A model generated the notes under the pieces. It searched no databases and was not told the origin of the DNA. It was given only the letters and a program-made list of their open reading frames with translations. A stretch of DNA of 19,866 nucleotides from Candidatus Poseidoniales archaeon (GTDB lineage: Archaea > Thermoplasmatota > Poseidoniia > Poseidoniales > Poseidoniaceae): positions 1 to 19,866 of the forward strand of contig QXYA01000118.1 of the NCBI GenBank assembly GCA_009887135.1, read 5' to 3'. Below, piece by piece: positions 9,191 to 16,702 of the stretch. The stretch's first letter is position 1. Each line of letters begins with the position of its first letter. Both the position numbers and the translations under genes were made by a program.

Positions 9191-9197
9191 TATAAAA
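9191..9197 (-). promoter_or_regulatory. Candidate archaeal TATA box (TTTTATA)
   Basis: Read on the minus strand, TTTTATA sits about 38 bases before the ATG at 9156. Archaeal transcription usually starts about 25 bases after the box, which would leave a leader of roughly 10-13 bases. It lies in the short gap between the pyrC stop and the small membrane-protein gene. AT-rich heptamers like this arise by chance, so the call is tentative. Confidence 0.35.
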
Positions 9198-9211
9198 CGT
9201 CCCGAATAATA

Positions 9212-10612
9212 TCAATTCCAAGGGGTCATCAGGAGAGGCGACCCAGTCTGGCCTTCATCCACCAGAATCTTTCCTTTAGGGCCAGTTGATTCTGTTCTTT
9301 CGAACACAGGTGTCCCTCCTACAACGGTTAGAACAGGCCAGCCGACGAGTTTGCGTCCACTAAATGGGCTCCAGCCGACTGTTGTCCAAGTGTTTTGATC
9401 TTCAACCAATATTTCTTTGGTCATATCAACAAGCGTAACATCGCCATCATAGCTTTGTTCAAGTTTCCCTTTTCCGATCATTCCGTAGCACTTTGCTACA
9501 TTCAAAGACATCCACTTAACGACTTGTTCAATAGTGCATGCGCCCCTTGAAGCGTGTGTTAGCATGACTGGGAGTGAGGTTTCAACTCCTGGCATTCCAC
9601 TGTGCGCTTTTGGGAAACCTAGTGCTTTGTTCTCAAGCGTATGGGGTGCATGATCTGTTGCAATACAGGTGATTGTTCCATCATGAAGTCTCTTCCAGAG
9701 TGTTTCTTTGTCGAATTGATATCGAATTGGTGGATTCATCTTCAACCGAGTCCCCCGTTCAGCAACATCACGTTCGTCGTATGTGAGATGTTGCGGCAAT
9801 GCTTCAGTTGTGATGTGTGCTTCACCATCAGTACCGATAAGTGAAGTTAATCCATGGAGCCAATCTGCTTCGATGCCAGATGTGAGGTGGAGGATGTGCA
9901 AACGATGTCCACTTGCTTGAGCGTATCCAACTGCTCGCTTTGTTGCAATGAGAGCAGTCTCCTCATCTCTCCATTCGGCATGAGCTTCCATATCTGTACG
10001 TCCATCGATCATCTTTTTGCGCTCTATCATTCGGTCTTCATCTTCAGCATGAACCGCAATCAGTCCAGCAGTGTTGTCAAAAATAGTCTTGAGAGCATTG
10101 GATTCATTGACCAAAAGATCACCTGTTGAAGAACCCATGAAGATTTTAATTCCACAAATTCCCGGAATGGCAATAGGGGCATCAGGCGTTCCAACGGCCT
10201 TTTGCAATTCCTCGACATTTGATTCAGTGGCTCCAATAAAGAAGCCGTAATTGGTTACACAGCGATTGTCTGCAGTTTCCAATTTGTTTTGCATTGATAC
10301 GAGTGTTGTTTGACTAGGGACATTGTTTGGCATATCAAGGAACGATGTGATTCCACCGCTAGCAGCTGCACAAGAGCCACTGTACAAATCCTCTTTTTCA
10401 GGCTGACCAGGGTCTCTGAAGTGTACTTGAGGATCGATCAGACCAGGCAGAAGATGCAATCCAGTAGCATCGATGATCTGCGTATTGGAATCATGAGGTT
10501 GCAACCCACCTCCAGGTTGAATTGCTGAAATTATTCCATCAACAATTAACAAATCGCCAATCACTGTTGTCTCTGGAAGAATCATTGTTGCATTACGGAT
10601 GAGCATACTCAT
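9212..10612 (-). CDS. pyrC: Dihydroorotase, amidohydrolase superfamily
   Basis: A 466-residue cyclic amidohydrolase, most likely dihydroorotase (carbamoyl-aspartate to dihydroorotate, third step of pyrimidine synthesis). Visible motifs are PGLIDPQVHFRDPG (56-69), the metal-bridging Lys K156 in GICGIKIFMGSSTG, H188 (AVHAED), H242 (HILHLTSG) and D320 in ATDHAPH. The first His of the usual HxH pair is Gln (Q62-V-H64). From memory the same change, together with CGIK-FMGSSTG, is seen in Bacteroidetes-type dihydroorotases, so this may be a variant subgroup and not a dead enzyme. Allantoinase is the main alternative. The start at 10612 is followed two codons later by a second ATG at 10606. Upstream it is separated from mogA by a 46-bp gap containing a strong hairpin. 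Confidence 0.85.
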   Translation of the reverse strand: MSMLIRNATMILPETTVIGDLLIVDGIISAIQPGGGLQPHDSNTQIIDATGLHLLPGLIDPQVHFRDPGQPEKEDLYSGSCAAASGGITSFLDMPNNVPSQTTLVSMQNKLETADNRCVTNYGFFIGATESNVEELQKAVGTPDAPIAIPGICGIKIFMGSSTGDLLVNESNALKTIFDNTAGLIAVHAEDEDRMIERKKMIDGRTDMEAHAEWRDEETALIATKRAVGYAQASGHRLHILHLTSGIEADWLHGLTSLIGTDGEAHITTEALPQHLTYDERDVAERGTRLKMNPPIRYQFDKETLWKRLHDGTITCIATDHAPHTLENKALGFPKAHSGMPGVETSLPVMLTHASRGACTIEQVVKWMSLNVAKCYGMIGKGKLEQSYDGDVTLVDMTKEILVEDQNTWTTVGWSPFSGRKLVGWPVLTVVGGTPVFERTESTGPKGKILVDEGQTGSPLLMTPWN

Positions 10613-10614
10613 AG

Positions 10615-10625
10615 TTAGTCACTAA
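10615..10625. promoter_or_regulatory. Small palindrome just upstream of pyrC start
   Basis: TTAGT-C-ACTAA is a perfect 5-bp dyad around one central base, ending three bases before the pyrC start codon at 10612. The placement would suit a regulator or translation-blocking site, but arms this short occur by chance and no second copy was seen. Confidence 0.2.
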
Positions 10626-10634
10626 TACATCGCT

Positions 10635-10659
10635 AGAGCATTCAGTCAATGAATGCTCT
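10635..10659 (-). terminator. Perfect 10-bp hairpin between mogA and pyrC
   Basis: AGAGCATTCA and TGAATGCTCT form a perfect 10-bp stem around a 5-base loop (GTCAA on the plus strand). The stem begins at the last base of the mogA stop codon in the direction of transcription. No U-tract follows, so a classic intrinsic terminator is not shown. It could equally be an RNA-processing or stability element between two co-transcribed genes. The hairpin itself is certain; its function is inferred. Confidence 0.5.
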
Positions 10660-11267
10660 TATCGTCTTCGAGCAGTTTTTGGTCTGAAAGCATTGCAGAT
10701 TTCATCGTTCATATCCATGTATGGGCCTTGAATAAGGTCAACACAGTATGGAACCGCTTTCCATATTTCATCAATCGTTTCACGGATGGCTTTTGGCCGT
10801 CCAGGGAGATTAAAAATCAGACAAGAACCTCGAATTCCTGCAGTTTGTCGAGAAAGAATTGCAGTTGGTGTGAACGCTAAGGAGATGGCTCTCATCTGTT
10901 CGCCAAATCCTGGCATCATCCGCTCACATACATTCTTCGTCGCTTCTGGAGTAACATCTCGAATAGCAGGCCCTGTTCCGCCGGTTGTTACGACAACATG
11001 ACAGCCCGCACTATCTGCAAGTTCAACCAACGTCTCTTCAATGGTCTCTTGTTGATCGGGTATGCATCTGTAATGAACTTCAATGGGTGATTGGATTGCT
11101 TCTTTCAAAAAGCCTAGAATAGCCGGTCCACCTTCATCTTCATACTCCTTCGAATGAGCACGGTCCGAAGCAACTAAAATCCCGATTTTAGCACGTTCTC
11201 CGACGTGTCCGTCGCGACCATCAAGCAATGTTGTTGAATCCATATTATCCAACCTAGTTCGATCCAT
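10659..11267 (-). CDS. mog: Molybdopterin adenylyltransferase (MogA-type)
   Basis: About 202 residues. It closely follows E. coli MogA in motif order: IGILVASDRA near the N-terminus, TTGGTGPAIRDVTPEAT (the molybdopterin/AMP-binding loop), MPGFGEQMRAISL, PTAILSRQ, LIFNLPGRPKAI, VPYC and finally AFRPKTARR. The enzyme adenylates molybdopterin before molybdenum insertion in cofactor synthesis. The MPGFGEQMR and AFRPK blocks favour MogA over MoaB. Start choice: ATG 11267 has AAGGA five bases upstream and overlaps the previous stop by 14 bp. ATG 11243 and ATG 11315 are alternatives, the last overlapping the neighbour by 62 bp. No other molybdenum-cofactor gene is in the window, so its partner genes lie elsewhere. 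Confidence 0.88.
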   Translation of the reverse strand: MDRTRLDNMDSTTLLDGRDGHVGERAKIGILVASDRAHSKEYEDEGGPAILGFLKEAIQSPIEVHYRCIPDQQETIEETLVELADSAGCHVVVTTGGTGPAIRDVTPEATKNVCERMMPGFGEQMRAISLAFTPTAILSRQTAGIRGSCLIFNLPGRPKAIRETIDEIWKAVPYCVDLIQGPYMDMNDEICNAFRPKTARRR

Positions 11268-13350
11268 ATTTTTCCTTGATGTCATTGTGGAAGTTATCCA
11301 ACAATGTGTCTTCAAACAATTCGGTTTGTCGTCGATTCTTTGTCGAGCGGATGTGAAGAATTGCTGCTAGGATGAATACAATGATGATGATTGGAATAAC
11401 AGCCTCAAGCTTGTATTTGTGCATAATTCTAACAATGCCTTCTGCAGTGTACGCCCAAGTAATTGATGCAATGAAACCACCAACCATTGTAGCCATGAGG
11501 ACACGCATGAATTTCATTCTTGAAAGCAATCCAAGCATAGCTCCAACAAGAACTCCTGATGCCATGAATGGAATCCATACAAAGACAATCAGTCCCCAGA
11601 AGCCCCACTTGTTGATCATCTCACGCTTCTCGTTTGCAGTATATTCCACAGTTGAGAGAATATCGCCAAGTAATTTTGTCTGGAGCATTCGTCCTCCAAA
11701 TCCATCTTGTCGTGCAACAGCAGCGATACGCTCGTCCTTGTCGCCTTTGGTTTCAACTCGTCCTGCTCCAGAACGATCTGCTAAGGTTGAGACTTGATTA
11801 CGAGCCTTGACAATCAATTCCTGAGAGGTAAGCAAATCCTTGTTTCTTTCAGAAATATACGAGCGAAGTTCATCTTCTACTTCCGAGGCAAGCCGCTTGT
11901 AACGGAAATATGCAAATCGTGTTGTTGGTTTGAATATAATCGATACAAAGACGATACGATCATCGCTTGTGATAACAGCATTTTCGAGTTTCAATGTATT
12001 GTCTCGTACGAAGAACAGGTCCAATGAATCTCGAACTTCATCTTCAATTCGGGAGAGGGAATGAAGTTCTTCAAAGAACGAAGTATAGTTTTCTGGAGAC
12101 TCCTCTTCGTCTCGGTCACCTACGCCAATCCCAACCCCTGAATCGAAATCAATCGCTTGGTTAGAGCCAATGCTTCGTACGGTGAGTTGAACTGGCTTGA
12201 ATACGTGGAAGAGTGCAAACTCTTCAAGAACTTCCCTAAGGATTTCATCTCGGATTGTTTTACTATCACTGAGTGTATTTTCCGTGTTCTTGTACGGGAC
12301 CATAATATCAATCGACAAATCTCTAGGTTCCACCTTCACCAGTTCATGGTCAATGGAGATACCCAACCTTCGTTCACATTTCGAGATAATATCATCAACC
12401 AGCCGAATGATGTGATTTCGCGATAGAATATCGTCGGCTTCTTGGTGGTATACCTTGTACATGATTGGGTAAGCAATCAAGAGTGAGAAAATGGACAATG
12501 AAAGGGAATTGAAAGCCATCCACCATGCAGGGATTCCAGCAGCTCCACCAGCGAGCATAGCGGTTTCACGACCGCCACCCAACTCAGCAACAAGGAGAAT
12601 GTAGCCCCAATTTCCTAATTCTTGAACCGACCAGCAAGAACGAGGTCCAGGATCAGTAATACGGACTTCACGAACGGTTTCATCTCCTCCAAACGGGAGG
12701 AATGCAAATCCTTTAGTTGTTATTTCAAGTTCAAAATCAACGGACTTTTCCAACATCTCCATCATTGGTTGTATTGAATCATTTTCCGAATCTTCCCTTG
12801 TCTCGTACATCTCGACTGACAGCGAAACAACGTAATTTCCTTCATCAAGTTCACTGTAATCTGCCTTAGCATGCGCACGATTATTCTCATCGTTTAAGGC
12901 CCGGGTGGATTCTGTGGCATTTGAGGAACTTGACGTTCCTTCTTCTACGATGTTGTAGGTCAATACAACATAGCCTGCGGGTAAATTGTAGACATTTAGG
13001 GAAAAGACTTCAGCATCTTCGTTGGGGAATATGTGAATCCAAGGTTCATCATCAACTTCGTTACATGGATCCTCTCCAATGTCTAGGAATGTATTGGAAG
13101 CACTATGATCCATTGCAGTAGATTGTCCAAGCATACCGGATGACATGGATAGAATGAGTGCCCCGTAGAGGATTCCATACATTACGCCAACGAAGAGAAC
13201 TGGGTTTTCTTTCTTGGCAAAGATACTACGCTTGTCGCCATCAGTACGTCTGCGGCGAATTTCATTGAGTTCCTTGAGCAATGAATCGCTCTTGGATTCG
13301 GGTTCAGGAGCCTCTTTTGGCAATTCCTCTCCAACAATGGCCTCTCCCAT
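11254..13350 (-). CDS. Large membrane protein with external domain and C-terminal small-multidrug-export-like module
   Basis: A 698-residue protein. A charged cytoplasmic N-terminus (1-48) precedes a helix at about 50-75, an external domain of about 170 residues (76-245) with three Cys (C96, C239 and, marginally, none beyond) and acidic loops, then one or two helices at about 250-300. A long cytoplasmic alpha/beta region (about 301-575) follows. The C-terminal part (about 582-665) carries three or so helices, including WIPFMASGVLVGAMLGLL. That segment resembles the small multi-drug export (PF06695-like) family pattern of a Pro, then a small-residue Gly/Val helix. The match is from memory and not proven, and no substrate can be named. 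mogA overlaps its 3' end. tRNA-Phe lies 55 bp upstream on the same strand. Confidence 0.7.
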   Translation of the reverse strand: MGEAIVGEELPKEAPEPESKSDSLLKELNEIRRRRTDGDKRSIFAKKENPVLFVGVMYGILYGALILSMSSGMLGQSTAMDHSASNTFLDIGEDPCNEVDDEPWIHIFPNEDAEVFSLNVYNLPAGYVVLTYNIVEEGTSSSSNATESTRALNDENNRAHAKADYSELDEGNYVVSLSVEMYETREDSENDSIQPMMEMLEKSVDFELEITTKGFAFLPFGGDETVREVRITDPGPRSCWSVQELGNWGYILLVAELGGGRETAMLAGGAAGIPAWWMAFNSLSLSIFSLLIAYPIMYKVYHQEADDILSRNHIIRLVDDIISKCERRLGISIDHELVKVEPRDLSIDIMVPYKNTENTLSDSKTIRDEILREVLEEFALFHVFKPVQLTVRSIGSNQAIDFDSGVGIGVGDRDEEESPENYTSFFEELHSLSRIEDEVRDSLDLFFVRDNTLKLENAVITSDDRIVFVSIIFKPTTRFAYFRYKRLASEVEDELRSYISERNKDLLTSQELIVKARNQVSTLADRSGAGRVETKGDKDERIAAVARQDGFGGRMLQTKLLGDILSTVEYTANEKREMINKWGFWGLIVFVWIPFMASGVLVGAMLGLLSRMKFMRVLMATMVGGFIASITWAYTAEGIVRIMHKYKLEAVIPIIIIVFILAAILHIRSTKNRRQTELFEDTLLDNFHNDIKEKYGSN

Positions 13351-13379
13351 GTTTTATGCACACGGGTTACTACAAATGA

Positions 13380-13399
13380 ACCCATTGATGAAAATGGGT
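13380..13399 (-). other. 7-bp hairpin downstream of tRNA-Phe
   Basis: ACCCATT and AATGGGT pair over 7 bp around a 6-base loop (GATGAA on the plus strand), starting 6 bases after the tRNA 3' end on the minus strand. No T-tract follows. It may mark a 3' processing or termination site of the tRNA transcript, or belong to the leader of the downstream membrane-protein gene. Confidence 0.4.
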
Positions 13400-13405
13400 G
13401 AAAGG

Positions 13406-13478
13406 TGGGTTGGGCCGGACTTGAACCGGCGACCTCGGCATCTTCAGTGCCGCGCTCTCCCAACTAAGCTACCAACCC
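13406..13478 (-). tRNA. tRNA-Phe (anticodon GAA), CCA not encoded
   Basis: The minus strand folds into a complete 73-base cloverleaf. The acceptor stem GGGTTGG pairs with CCAACCC. The D-arm is GCTT/GAGC. The anticodon stem CGGCA/TGCCG carries the loop CTGAAGA, giving anticodon GAA. The variable loop is AGGTC and the T-arm is GCCGG-TTCAAGT-CCGGC. The discriminator base is A and the next bases are CCT, so the CCA end must be added after transcription. There is no intron. It lies 43 bp downstream of the RNase PH gene on the same strand, so both may share a transcript. Confidence 0.97.
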
Positions 13479-13488
13479 TTTCGTGTCG

Positions 13489-13503
13489 CCCACGTGGCGT
13501 GGG
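13489..13503 (-). other. GC-rich hairpin between rph and tRNA-Phe, containing CCACGTGG
   Basis: CCCACG and CGTGGG pair over 6 bp around a 3-base loop, in the 43-bp gap between the rph stop and the tRNA 5' end. It includes the 8-bp palindrome CCACGTGG (13490-13497). It could be a terminator of rph, a processing signal upstream of the tRNA, or a protein-binding site. No T-tract follows, so termination is not demonstrated. Confidence 0.4.
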
Positions 13504-13521
13504 ATTTCAAGTCTTCGTTGT

Positions 13522-14346
13522 TCACTCTTGTCCAGACAAGACACTTGCTTGCATTTCAAAGAGGGAAGCGAAGCCGATTTCTGCACAATCGAGCAGTGCT
13601 TCAAGTTCTTCACGTTGATACGTGGCTTCTTCGCCGGTACCCTGAACTTCAACGAATGAACCGTTGCTAATTTTGACAACGTTCATGTCCACATCAGCAT
13701 TGGAATCGAGAATGTAATCAAGATCAAGATAGGTCTTTCCATCGATAAGTCCGACTGAAATTGCAGCAACATCATGAGGTAAAACACGCATTTCGTGTTC
13801 GTGTTGTTCTTCAGCAGAGAGTGTCGGAGCGCTCCATCCAGAACGTCGTTGATCCTCGGTTGGACGTAGATGCTTTGGAAGGCATTGGCCATTCGCAATC
13901 AAACGACGAATGCCCAGTCTGAGGGCAAGATTAGCCGCAGTGATTGAAGCACAGCGTGTGCCACCATCAGCATTCAGTATGTCACAATCGACATTGAGTG
14001 CAACAGGGCCAAGTTCTTCCAAATCGACACCCGCTCTTAAGGAACGAGCAACAAGGCGCTCGATTTCCTGTGTTCTTCCTTTTGCACCACGACGTTCTCT
14101 TCTGAATCGAGAGTCTGTGGAACCTGGAAGGAGAGAGTATTCAGCATGAACCCATCCTTTGTTGGAATCTCGAGGAAACCATCCTGGTAATCGTGCTTCT
14201 TTCGTGCAACATGCGAGAACAACAGTTTCTCCTTGCCGGTAAAGAATGGATGCAAGAGCGTTACTTGTGAAGTCGATTTCAACCTCTACGCCTCTCATTT
14301 CATCAGCATTTCGCGTGGTCTTCATTTCAGTTTTGAATTTGCCCAT
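13522..14346 (-). CDS. rph: Ribonuclease PH, bacterial type with an insertion
   Basis: A 274-residue phosphorolytic 3'-to-5' exoribonuclease that trims tRNA 3' ends. Visible motifs are GWVHAEYSLLPG (64-75), GRTQEIERLVARSLRA (90-105) with the phosphate-binding-type Arg, DCDILNADGGTR (120-131), AISVG, LDLDYILDSNADVDMNVV (207-224, acidic catalytic residues D208, D210, D214) and FVEVQGT (231-237). The NADGGTR...DSNADVDMN...EVQGT order is that of bacterial RNase PH, not of archaeal exosome Rrp41. Compared with the usual 238 or so residues, there is an extra charged stretch of about 25 residues at about 153-188, before AISVG. The start at 14346 fits the family N-terminus. The neighbouring tRNA lacks an encoded CCA. 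A thiolase gene diverges from it across 92 bp. Confidence 0.9.
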   Translation of the reverse strand: MGKFKTEMKTTRNADEMRGVEVEIDFTSNALASILYRQGETVVLACCTKEARLPGWFPRDSNKGWVHAEYSLLPGSTDSRFRRERRGAKGRTQEIERLVARSLRAGVDLEELGPVALNVDCDILNADGGTRCASITAANLALRLGIRRLIANGQCLPKHLRPTEDQRRSGWSAPTLSAEEQHEHEMRVLPHDVAAISVGLIDGKTYLDLDYILDSNADVDMNVVKISNGSFVEVQGTGEEATYQREELEALLDCAEIGFASLFEMQASVLSGQE

Positions 14347-14353
14347 GTACGTG

Positions 14354-14361
14354 CCACGTGG
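14354..14361. promoter_or_regulatory. 8-bp palindrome CCACGTGG in the rph/thiolase divergent region
   Basis: A perfect 8-bp palindrome seven bases upstream of the rph start, in the region between divergent rph and thiolase. An identical octamer occurs at 13490-13497, just past the other end of rph. I saw no third copy in the window. A binding site is possible but unproven. Confidence 0.3.
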
Positions 14362-14438
14362 TTGAGTTCATCAATGCTTTTGTGACCTCGAAAGAAGAGC
14401 ATGCGTATGTTCAAGAGGTCGCTGCGTTTCCAAGTGTC

Positions 14439-15629
14439 ATGAGTCAACACACTGCTGTCATCTGCGGCGTCTCTCGAACACCTATCGGCCGATTTATGGG
14501 CGCACTTTCATCAATGAGTGCTGTCGATTTAGGTGTTGCAACTGTGAAAGAACTGTGTCAACGAATGAACATCGACCCTTCCTCTGGCATCATTGATGAG
14601 GTCCTTATGGGACAAGTTTTGCAGGCTGGTATTGGACAAGCCCCTGCCCGTCAAGTCGCCCTTGGAGCAGGATTACCAGTTTCAACATCTTGTGTTACGA
14701 TCAACATGGTGTGTGGTTCATCTCTCAAGGCAGTCATGAATGCTGCAACAAGCATCAGAATGGGTGAACACAATGTGGTTATCGCAGGTGGAATGGAAAG
14801 CATGTCCAATGCTCCTCAATTGCTCTTAGGTCAACGAAAAGGAAAGAAAATGGGCGATTCAAAACTTATCGATTCAATGATTCATGACGGACTATGGGAT
14901 GTTTACAACGACATGCACATGGGTAACACTGGAGAAGTCGTTGCCCGTGAATGTTCGATCGATAGAAGTCAAGCAGATGCTTTCTCAGTTCAAAGTCACA
15001 TGAAAGCTGCAAAAGCCTGGGAAGAAGGATGGTTCGATTGGGAAACGTTTCCTCTAGAAATACCTCAACGCAGAGGCGAGTCACTTCTTCTGGAACGAGA
15101 TGAAGGGATTCGTGCAGATTCATCTATTGAACATCTGTCAACACTCCGAACAGTTTTCGATAAAGATGGAATCGTAACTGCTGGAAATGCAAGTACGCTC
15201 AACGATGGAGCCAGCGCAGTTCTTGTAACAAGTGAAGAGTTTGCTAAGGCACAGGGATGGGAGATTATTGCTATCATTGAAGATTATTGTACTGCAGGTG
15301 TTGAGCCAGAACGTGTTATGAGCGCTCCAATCCCCGCTGTCAAGGATTTGCTTGAACGAAATAATCTCGACGTAATGGATGTTGATGTGTATGAACATAA
15401 CGAAGCCTTCGCTTCAGCATCATGCGCAGTCGCTCAAGAAGTCGGTATTCCTCATGACAGATTCAACCTACATGGTGGAGCAGTCAGCCTCGGTCATCCT
15501 TTAGGGTCCAGTGGGACACGTTGTCTCATTACCATGCTCGGCGTTATGCAAAGGCTTGATTCCAAGTCAGGAATTGTAACGCTCTGCCTTGGTGGCGGCA
15601 ATGCTGTTGCAATGTATATTCGCAGATGA
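14439..15629 (+). CDS. Thiolase (acetyl-CoA C-acyltransferase family)
   Basis: A 396-residue thiolase that condenses or cleaves acyl-CoA and acetyl-CoA. The nucleophile is C92 in NMVCGSSLKAV. The other catalytic residues are H353 in GGAVSLGHPLGSSGTR and C383 in LCLGGGNA; NEAFA and HMGNTGE motifs are also present. The start at 14439 (MSQHTAVICGVSRTPIG) gives the usual thiolase N-terminus; an earlier in-frame GTG at 14358 would add 27 unrelated residues. The length and single-chain architecture are those of bacterial acetoacetyl-CoA or 3-ketoacyl-CoA thiolases. Beta-oxidation or supply of acetoacetyl-CoA to the mevalonate pathway are both possible and cannot be separated from sequence. It is followed 44 bp later by the M24 gene on the same strand. 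Confidence 0.93.
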   Translation: MSQHTAVICGVSRTPIGRFMGALSSMSAVDLGVATVKELCQRMNIDPSSGIIDEVLMGQVLQAGIGQAPARQVALGAGLPVSTSCVTINMVCGSSLKAVMNAATSIRMGEHNVVIAGGMESMSNAPQLLLGQRKGKKMGDSKLIDSMIHDGLWDVYNDMHMGNTGEVVARECSIDRSQADAFSVQSHMKAAKAWEEGWFDWETFPLEIPQRRGESLLLERDEGIRADSSIEHLSTLRTVFDKDGIVTAGNASTLNDGASAVLVTSEEFAKAQGWEIIAIIEDYCTAGVEPERVMSAPIPAVKDLLERNNLDVMDVDVYEHNEAFASASCAVAQEVGIPHDRFNLHGGAVSLGHPLGSSGTRCLITMLGVMQRLDSKSGIVTLCLGGGNAVAMYIRR

Positions 15630-15673
15630 GGCCAATCGTTGGGTTCATTGCTTGGGAGTGCGAGGGTTGAATC

Positions 15674-16702
15674 ATGCGCTGGCTTGTGGGTGTGATTCTC
15701 GTCTTGGTACTTATTGTACCAACAGCCACTGCGTGTGAAACTGAAGCAGCTCGTTTGCTCAGTGGAAAGTTCCCTTCTCCAACTGGAATCTCTCCCGATA
15801 AGGACGAGTCAATTCGAGAAGCCTCACGCCTTGCAGAGGTTGGTCAAGAAACAGCGAGACACATGCTCTGGCGTGTCTTGATGGGAGAGACACTGACCGA
15901 AGAAGAAGTTGCGGCTGAGATTGATCGAGCCATGATCGAGAATGGTTCCAACCCAGATTGGCCAAGTTTCGATACAATTGTTGCTGCTGGTTCCAATGGG
16001 GCAATTCCGCACGGAGACCCTGCGAATAATGGTGCAGGTCCAACCGTTATTCAAATCGGGGATGTCGTCGTTGTTGATTTAGGGGCAAGAGTGAATGATT
16101 GGGTAAGTGACGTAACTCGATCCTACATCATCGGTCCAACAACAAATGAGACAATTATCGAAGTGTATATGGCCGTTTATGATGCACAGAACCTAACCTT
16201 CCCACTCATCGAAGCAGGAACGCCTGCATGGGCACTTGATGACATTGCTCGTACACACATCGAAGAGCAAGGTTATGGGGAATATTTCATTCACAGTCTT
16301 GGACATGGATACGGTGTATGTGTCCATGAACCACCTTTGCTTTCAGGCGGTACCGATGATCCGCTCTTCGGCCTTTCATACAACCAACAACCCCTTGCTG
16401 TTTGGGACGCTATTACCATTGAACCTGGAATCTACCTCGATGGATGGTTTGGGGTACGAATTGAAGATGATTTCCTCGTAAATCAAGAGGGGCATGAATT
16501 CCTAACAGCAGATTTGCCAAGAGACCTTGATTGGTTCATGATCAAAGCAGATGATTATCCACAATCAGATATGGGTTCGACAGACGGTTCAGATTCAAGT
16601 GATGCATCTGAAACACTCCCGTTCCCAATTGGAATGGTTCAAACCATGATGTTGCTGACTATTGTGGCATCAGCCTTTGTTCGCAATGAGAATGAGGAAT
16701 AA
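15674..16702 (+). CDS. Exported, membrane-anchored M24 metallopeptidase
   Basis: A 342-residue protein with a short signal sequence (residues 1-20, LVLIVPTATA then C21, compatible with either AxA cleavage or a lipobox-like site). The M24 (pita-bread) catalytic domain follows. All five expected metal ligands are visible: D135 (VVVDLGARV), D146 (SDVTRSY), H211 (LGHGYG), E250 (ITIEPGIY) and E264 (VRIEDDF). H113 (PHGDP) and H218 (VHEPP) are also conserved. The family includes methionine aminopeptidase and Xaa-Pro peptidases, most of which are cytosolic; VHEPP suits the Xaa-Pro group. A Ser/Asp-rich linker (about 300-314) leads to a C-terminal helix at about 317-335. Outside-cell peptide processing is inferred. 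GAGG at 15662-15665 supports the start. The stop abuts that of the convergent rqcH gene. Confidence 0.88.
   Translation: MRWLVGVILVLVLIVPTATACETEAARLLSGKFPSPTGISPDKDESIREASRLAEVGQETARHMLWRVLMGETLTEEEVAAEIDRAMIENGSNPDWPSFDTIVAAGSNGAIPHGDPANNGAGPTVIQIGDVVVVDLGARVNDWVSDVTRSYIIGPTTNETIIEVYMAVYDAQNLTFPLIEAGTPAWALDDIARTHIEEQGYGEYFIHSLGHGYGVCVHEPPLLSGGTDDPLFGLSYNQQPLAVWDAITIEPGIYLDGWFGVRIEDDFLVNQEGHEFLTADLPRDLDWFMIKADDYPQSDMGSTDGSDSSDASETLPFPIGMVQTMMLLTIVASAFVRNENEE

Noticed and set aside
13214..13618. Plus-strand frame of 134 codons
   Set aside because: It runs through the tRNA-Phe gene and overlaps two well-supported minus-strand genes.
14358..14438. GTG start for the thiolase
   Set aside because: The 27 extra residues precede the normal thiolase N-terminus and do not resemble it; the region is better read as the divergent promoter gap.
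16600..16702. PGF-CTERM-like archaeosortase sorting signal at the M24 C-terminus
   Set aside because: There is a linker and a helix, but no PGF motif and the tail is acidic instead of basic.
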